From positions 34,130,082 through 34,194,081 of the forward strand of contig NC_067207.1 of NCBI RefSeq assembly GCF_026262505.1: a DNA stretch of 64,000 bases, written 5' to 3'. The position numbers and the translations under genes were made by a program. The notes under the pieces were generated by a model. It was not told the DNA's origin. It worked only from the letters and a program-made list of their open reading frames with translations, and did not search any database. This DNA comes from Trichomonas vaginalis G3. Lineage: Eukaryota > Parabasalia > Trichomonadida > Trichomonadidae. How positions within the stretch are numbered: the first letter of the stretch is position 1; the number at the start of each line of letters is the position of its first letter. Shown here piece by piece: positions 58,446 through 64,000 of the stretch.

Positions 58446-59666
58446 TTATACTTTAGCAGATGCGTCGCTGCTTTTATCCTTTTTACGCTTTGCGCATTTG
58501 CATATCGCCACAATTGTTACGATAACTATTATGACAAAAACCAAACAGCCGACGCCAATTACAATGTAATACCATATTGGCCATTTTTCAGTTGGAAATG
58601 TTTGATTAATATTTTTGAGTGTGAAAACTCCACCTTCAGTTGAAAGAGTTGCTGTAAATTCGGGGAAAAGAAAAGATCTGTCATTAGTTTCAGGTTTAAA
58701 TGAATAATTTTTCTGGTCCCAAGATACTGTCGATCCTATTTTATAATCTCCATAAGAATAATTTAGATAATCATTATATGTTTGGAACAAACATGAATCT
58801 ATTATTGGGATAAACATGTCATAATCATCGGTTGTTAGATATCCTTCCGTTCCATTGTTAGTGAGAAAACAGAGATTATCAAGGCGATATTCATCAGAGA
58901 GATTTTTCATGTCGGCGTTTGGATATTTTTTATTTAGTCTAGATTCTGCAGCAATACTCTTTGAAATAGTAGACCCAAAGCTAAATGCATCTCCTCCATT
59001 ATCTTTCTTATATGAATAGTTCAATTTTTGATTAGCATAAGATGTTAAATATACAATTATGGATGTATTGTGATATTTTCCTAACTTGTTTTCATCATAA
59101 AGATATGCTGAATCTTTTATCTTTGTTGAAAAGATACTCTTAATTCCAACATCGTATTTGTAATGTATTTTATCATAGTAAAAATCAGCATCAAATCTGA
59201 ATGATGGCATAACACCTATTGTTTGAATTCTGCAGGCTTCAGAGCATCTAGCAACTGCAAGGGATTCGCCAAGAAAAGTGGGTTTTGTTACTGCAAAGAA
59301 ATAATCTGACCAAGTTGGATATAGCTTTGCATCAAGGCCATGATATTTATTAAATATTGGTTTAGGCAATACTGCAAGTGGATTTGAAACATTTTTAGTA
59401 ATTGTGTAGTTGTCTCTTCTAGTTTCCTCATCAGTGTAAGCAGTGTAAACATCAGCTGTAAAGGATATATTAGCTGCTATTAAGAATGATCCATATATGC
59501 ATACGAACTCCCCGGCTTTAAGTGTATGATAATCAGTGTCCATTGGAGTAATATATCTGTATGGCATTGAAACATGAAATGTATTCTCTTCAGTGCATCC
59601 TATTTCATCAAAGTACCTAGAAACATTGAGGTCGTAACCTCTCAATGATAGTAAGAATGGAAGCAT
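58446..59666 (-). CDS. Type I surface membrane protein, unknown family
   Basis: 406 residues from ATG at 59666. An Inr-like TCATTTC lies about 12 bases upstream on the minus strand. The start MLPFLLSLRG could be a short signal peptide. The ectodomain has many NxS/T sites (NVSRYF, NISFTA, NYSYGDYK) and scattered Cys. There is one C-terminal membrane span (WPIWYYIVIGVGCLVFVIIVIV) and a short tail (CKCAKRKKDKSSDASAKV). No known domain recognised; the plan matches lineage-specific trichomonad surface proteins. Confidence 0.7.
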   Translation of the reverse strand: MLPFLLSLRGYDLNVSRYFDEIGCTEENTFHVSMPYRYITPMDTDYHTLKAGEFVCIYGSFLIAANISFTADVYTAYTDEETRRDNYTITKNVSNPLAVLPKPIFNKYHGLDAKLYPTWSDYFFAVTKPTFLGESLAVARCSEACRIQTIGVMPSFRFDADFYYDKIHYKYDVGIKSIFSTKIKDSAYLYDENKLGKYHNTSIIVYLTSYANQKLNYSYKKDNGGDAFSFGSTISKSIAAESRLNKKYPNADMKNLSDEYRLDNLCFLTNNGTEGYLTTDDYDMFIPIIDSCLFQTYNDYLNYSYGDYKIGSTVSWDQKNYSFKPETNDRSFLFPEFTATLSTEGGVFTLKNINQTFPTEKWPIWYYIVIGVGCLVFVIIVIVTIVAICKCAKRKKDKSSDASAKV

Positions 59667-60359
59667 ATCGAAAGAAATGATTTATCGTATTTTCCCAGAA
59701 AAACTATCTGTCAAAAATTGTGAACAAACTTTTAAGATTTATCGAGATTTTTTGTAATTTTAAAATCTCATTTTTTAAAAAAAAAATTATAAATTATGAG
59801 CTCTTGAAATTTTGAGTGTATACGGTTGTTGATAACGAATAAATAGTATGACTATATATAAAGAAATTTTTTCAAGAATCGAAACATTTGCTATGTATTA
59901 ATAAAGTATTATATCTCTTTGATTATGAATTCAAATAAATAATAAAATTGACTATCATAAAAATCTTCTCATTTTTGATGAAAATACTGAATACTAAGAT
60001 TTGAAACAAATTAGAGTTATACGACTTCAAATTAAAAAGAATTGAATGCATTCAAATTTTACGAATTGAGAACAATGATTCAATTTTTGTAATTGAGAAA
60101 CAATCATTCAATTTATGTAATACTGTTAAAATGTCTAAATAACTAAATTCATCTTATTTCATAAGAGATGCATTCTGATTAAAGATTTTGTAATAAACAG
60201 AAATTCGTCAAAAGTGACAGCTCTCAATTTTTTGACATTTGTAAATTCTAAATTGAATGAGAAAAATGAAATAATACTAAGCATAATACAATATTCTAGA
60301 TTTAATTATAATTAGGAAAAAGTTAGTTTTGAGAGTACTTTTCATAGGCATATAGAATG
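59667..60359. other. Intergenic region
   Basis: AT-rich. AAACAGAAATTCGTCAAAAGTGACA near 60196 matches sequence near 6470, upstream of R1. Nothing else seen. Confidence 0.5.
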
Positions 60360-61143
60360 AAATCTTCTGAAAAATAATATCACATAAACTCATATTATTT
60401 TCTAATATATAACTATTTTATATAAAAATCAAATTCAATGATCTTAAAAGCGAAGGATAAACCTCAAAATTTACGAATATAATGAGTGGGAATATAATGC
60501 TTATCTATCATAAAACCATATGAAATATCAATTTTTGCTTTACGCCTAATTTTTGACGACAATTAGCAAAAAATGTTAAATGTTAACACTCAGTCCATTT
60601 GAATATGAAAAATAAAATTGACTTTGATTAAATGTTTTTATTTATCATGCAATTCTTCTTGCGACCAAAGATTTGAATAAAAGTTCAAAAAATAAGATAG
60701 CTTAAAAAATAATATACGGTAGTGTTTACTAATAGATGAATAGTATATAAATTCTATTAAAATGGATTTGATCCAAAAAAATATATAAAATTTGATCATA
60801 AATAAAATCGTTTTAAATTACTTCTTCATTTAAATGATAACAATTATTTTTGGTTTTATATTTTTTTGGATCAAATCCATTTTAATAGAATTTATATACT
60901 ATTCATCTATTAGTAAACACTACCGTATATTATTTTTTAAGCTATCTTATTTTTTGAACTTTTATTCAAATCTTTGGTCGCAAGAAGAATTGCATGATAA
61001 ATAAAAACATTTAATCAAAGTCAATTTTATTTTTCATATTCAAATGGACTGAGTGTTAACATTTAACATTTTTTGCTAATTGTCGTCAAAAATTAGGCGT
61101 AAAGCAAAAATTGATATTTCATATGGTTTTATGATAGATAAGT
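60360..61143. repeat. Large inverted repeat (R2/R3) at the edge of element C
   Basis: R2 (60360-60784) is a direct copy of R1. R3 (about 60791-61143) is an inverted copy of R1's 6764-7110 part. Positions 60500-60784 and about 60855-61143 therefore form a near-perfect inverted pair of some 290 bp around an A/T centre. R3 ends abruptly at ...GATAAG, where capsid coding sequence begins. Confidence 0.85.
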
Positions 61144-61874
61144 GCATTACACCAGGATACGGTTTAATTGAAGAATCAGTTAAAGCAATACCACGTTTAT
61201 TCAGTAAGGAAGATCCATTCATGATTCCAGCTCAACATATTGACGTTCGTTCACTAAATGGAGGTTGCATCACTCCTGAAGGTATCAGCTCAGATTTCTC
61301 ATACGCTCTTCATAATGTTACAGATGTTGTGTTAACATTTCCGAAGAATGCAATGCAAAGAACAGTTTTAGAAAATCCAATGCTTCGAGGTCTTCAGGTC
61401 ACTATAGATTCCAGAAACTTCCCCGATCAAGCGATGACAACAGTGGGTGATATATTCTTTACACGTATGCTTCAAGCTTCTGATTTAGATGGAGTGAATG
61501 AATGCACGGAAGAATACGAGGACTCATTAACTAGACCACTGAATGATGATAATGGCACGCCATTAGCTAGAACATGGAAAGACCAAACTTCATTCTTATG
61601 CACTATTCCAGTTCAACGTGATGGAGCGGGTATATTCTTTGATGGATTAGAAACTTTCAATTCACAAGTTACAGTACAAGTGAAAGCTTATCCAATCATT
61701 CAGGGTGAAAATGACACTTACTGTTCAAAGGTGACAAATCCTCCTCAGGTTTGGTTTACTAGGACTACGTATTGGACATGGACACCGGATGAAGGTTTGA
61801 AATATCATCCAACAGGTACACCACCACAGTATAGAAGTTCATATGATGAAATATTGATGAATAGAAATGTTTAA
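61141..61874 (+). pseudogene. Major capsid protein, C-terminal part (element C)
   Basis: The open frame enters from repeat R3, but native sequence begins near CITPGYGLIEESVKAI. The block NPMLRGLQVTIDSRNFPD..MTTVGDIFF aligns with the second jelly roll of the element B capsid (NPGIKYHINIDGKYYP..STVEDMRSY), and QVTVQVKAYPII with later strands. The end is YRSSYDEILMNRNV. The N-terminal half, roughly 250-300 residues, is missing, so this is a 5'-truncated gene. Confidence 0.65.
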
Positions 61875-61898
61875 AATTATAAATTTATTTTTGATTAA

Positions 61899-62726
61899 AT
61901 GGATTTAAATTCATCCACCCCTTATGAAGAATTAGCAGGAGTATATAATACATACGTAGATGATATGATTAATGAAGCATTGAGTGATAATAGAAATGCT
62001 CTATCTAAGGAAAAATTAATGAAAATTCCATATTCTGAATGTTACTTAAATTCAATCACTGCAGCAATTGGTAAACAAAATAAAGGTAAAACATTAACGA
62101 TATTAAAACAAATTATCATTATTGTTAACACTTCCCCCTATTCACATGTGTTAATTTATATCAACCGTTCAGGTTCACCTTCAGATGATACATTTGAATC
62201 TTTAAAGCATTTAATCAAAATTCCAATTATTTATTTATCACAAGAAGAAGCAGAAGATTATTTAAAAAACTTTTTAATGTATAAAGAATTATATAATACA
62301 ATCAAGAAGCAAGGATTAGAGGATAAAATTATTGATAAACAAAGGGATGAATTATTTGAAACACTTTCTATTTCAAATTTTGATAGAGAATTTTTGCATT
62401 CACTCATTTTTCTAGATGATGCAGTGAAATCAAAACTAATAACAAATGAGAAATCATATTTTAATCAGTTATTAACTCAATGTCGACACATTCAGTGTTC
62501 ATTCTTTATGGCTGTTCAATATTTCAAAGCATTAAGCACAAACATTAAATCAAATCTATCAACACTTTTCATTTTCAGTGGGTTTAGTCGTCAACAGTTG
62601 AACGTTATGCTTTATCAAGTGAATTTACCAATGAGCATTAATGAACTTTACACACAATATCAGCAATTAGGTGAACATGGAAAAATAATAGTTGATTTAA
62701 ATAAAGGAAGTGTTAAATTTGATTAA
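61899..62726 (+). CDS. FtsK/HerA-type packaging ATPase (element C)
   Basis: 275 residues. Walker A is GKQNKGKT (in ITAAIGKQNKGKTLTILK), Walker B LIFLDDA, then the sensor-like MAVQYFKALSTNIKS. It aligns with the element B ATPase at all three places but is highly diverged. Leader TTTATTTTTGATTAA. Packaging motor of the C-lineage virion, inferred from family. Confidence 0.75.
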   Translation: MDLNSSTPYEELAGVYNTYVDDMINEALSDNRNALSKEKLMKIPYSECYLNSITAAIGKQNKGKTLTILKQIIIIVNTSPYSHVLIYINRSGSPSDDTFESLKHLIKIPIIYLSQEEAEDYLKNFLMYKELYNTIKKQGLEDKIIDKQRDELFETLSISNFDREFLHSLIFLDDAVKSKLITNEKSYFNQLLTQCRHIQCSFFMAVQYFKALSTNIKSNLSTLFIFSGFSRQQLNVMLYQVNLPMSINELYTQYQQLGEHGKIIVDLNKGSVKFD

Positions 62727-62766
62727 CTTTTTATAATTAATTTTTATTTTTTATTTATAATTAAAC

Positions 62767-63667
62767 ATGACAGAAATGGCAAATCTTCTACAGGTTCCAT
62801 TAAAACAAGGAACAAACAAAAAGGGTGCATATAATAGAACTATGAAAGTTCCTGATGGAATGAAAGAATTAGTTCATATTGTTGCTGGTCTTCAAAAAGA
62901 TGTTAAACAAATGAGAAACGTTTTAACATTACCAGAAAGCTCAAGCATATGCCAAACGTCAAGGTCCAAATTGGGAAGCACACGAAGCAGACACTACGGG
63001 TCCAAATGGAAAACCTGATGGTATAAATGAAGTTTTCATTACTGATGGTCAAGGTAATATTAAAGTCATAAATGGTTATAAATTAACTATAACTGATTAT
63101 CCTAAACGTAAAGCATATAATGAACGTTATCCTATGCAATTTGATGAAAATGGAAAAGCTTTTAAACAATACATTGGAGAAGGTGAAAATGGTCCAATTA
63201 ATTCATACCGTCGTAATCCATATTCTTATTTCAATGAAGAATTAAATGCTATTGAAGAGGGACCGGATGGATTACCACGATATTCTAACCAGTTTGATGG
63301 TCAATATACAAATATTAGACCTGAAATTTCAGCTAAGAAATTCTTTAAAGTTGCTTTATTCGATCCAGTTTTCGCAAATGTTAAAGATGAACTTAAACAG
63401 CAATTCCAACCAATTATAGTAGCAAGAATTGCATCAGGTGCTTTATCTCAAGCATTCAAAGATTTAATTAAGAAACCATTATATCAGCAACGTGGTTTAA
63501 CTTATGATTTATTTAAGGAATCAGATAAAAGAAAATTTGAGAAATCAGATGATTATAAGAATGCAATTAATGAATATATTCGGTCTATTAATTTCGATGA
63601 AAATGCTAAAAATCAACTTCATGAACAAATACAGGGAATAATAGATTCAAAAGTTCCAGCAAAATAA
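62767..63667 (+). pseudogene. Element C protein of unknown function, one frameshift
   Basis: ATG at 62767 ([20 protein letters not shown]). After NVLTLPE near 62940 the frame shifts, and the protein continues [20 protein letters not shown], then GYKLTITDYPKRKAYNERYP, YRRNPYSYFNEELNA and a helical C-terminus to IIDSKVPAK. About 300 residues. Unrecognised; its position after the ATPase suggests a structural or assembly protein. Confidence 0.5.
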
Positions 63668-63700
63668 AAGTTTAAATATATTTTTTTTATTCGATTATAA

Positions 63701-64000
63701 ATGAGAAGACGTTTCACTAGTCAAAAGAACACTAACGCAACAGAGATTACGGTTGGTTATAACGTAAATGATGATAAATCACGAATTATTCAAAATGTTA
63801 AAGTTAATGTTAGCCCCGAATTAACAAGGTCAGCAACTCAACCAAATTTATTAACTCGTGACTTACCGAAGAATGAGGAGAATGAAGAAAACCATGAGAA
63901 TGGAGACCCAATCATTTTATCTGAACCCGGTAAAGAACCTGTTGAAATTCCCACTTATCCAACATACCCCCCACCTCTTTCATCAAACATCGAGAACCCA
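63701..64000 (+). CDS. Element C protein, N-terminal 100 residues (runs off window)
   Basis: ATG at 63701 (MRRRFTSQKNTNATEITVGY), leader TTTTATTCGATTATAA. The start is basic, then come a beta-type stretch and an acidic/proline-rich linker (NEENEENHENGDP, PTYPTYPPP). No stop before the window end. Unknown. Confidence 0.5.
   Translation, partial: MRRRFTSQKNTNATEITVGYNVNDDKSRIIQNVKVNVSPELTRSATQPNLLTRDLPKNEENEENHENGDPIILSEPGKEPVEIPTYPTYPPPLSSNIENP

Larger units (their letters stand above)
61141..64000. mobile_element. Diverged Maverick lineage, element C (partial)
   Basis: Capsid C-terminal half, packaging ATPase and two further genes, all plus strand. Gene order (capsid then ATPase) and sequences differ strongly from element B, so it is a separate lineage. 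The left side is truncated at the inverted repeat; the right side continues past the window. Confidence 0.75.

Noticed and set aside
1..64000. tRNA or rRNA genes
   Set aside because: I scanned by eye for TPsiC-like GGTTCGAATCC boxes and rRNA-like GC blocks and found none; a tRNAscan run would be decisive.

Overview
The window looks like nuclear DNA of a trichomonad, most likely Trichomonas vaginalis. It is AT-rich, its genes lack visible introns, and several genes have an Inr-like TCA(C/T)TTT motif a few bases before ATG. It also holds families typical of that genome: DUF3447/ankyrin proteins, non-RD kinases, a GP63-like metalloprotease and Maverick (Polinton) DNA elements. Species assignment is an inference from gene content; no search was run.

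Layout. (1) 1-4820: one end of a Maverick (element A) with a phage-type tail-fibre gene, small virion-type genes, a Dam-like adenine methylase, a repeat array and the terminal inverted repeat (TIR). (2) 4821-16348: host segment with an aldo/keto reductase, Vps16, a large P4-ATPase-like protein that has lost its catalytic motifs, and a DUF3447 gene split by a 954-bp hairpin-rich insertion with a 5-bp target duplication. (3) 16349-40828: a complete 24.5-kb Maverick (element B) inserted at the 3' side of that DUF3447 gene. Its left 5.6 kb is homologous to element A but full of frameshifts. The rest carries an HNH nuclease, protein-primed DNA polymerase B, two KilA-N proteins, a T5orf172-type protein, packaging ATPase, SF3 helicase, probable penton and major capsid protein. 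(4) 40829-60360: host segment with a broken PL11-type lyase, an unusual palindromic three-way junction, GP63 with one in-frame stop, three related kinases (one with an in-frame stop), two adjacent TA-flanked non-coding elements, MsrB, two unknown proteins and a type I surface protein. (5) 60360-64000: a large inverted repeat fused to a second, diverged Maverick lineage (element C) with the 3' part of a capsid gene, a packaging ATPase and two further genes.

In the Mavericks the genes form a virus-like set: replication (PolB, SF3 helicase), integration (D,D35-type integrase, now broken), capsid assembly (major capsid, probable penton, ATPase), attachment (tail-fibre/collar protein) and DNA modification (Dam). 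Neighbouring genes are often divergent, with only 17-36 bp between start codons. A family of multi-word hairpins and a T-rich leader motif recur between genes. No adenovirus-type protease was recognised.

Many genes in element B, the lyase, GP63 and one kinase carry single frameshifts or single stops. Real decay and draft-assembly error cannot be told apart from the sequence alone.
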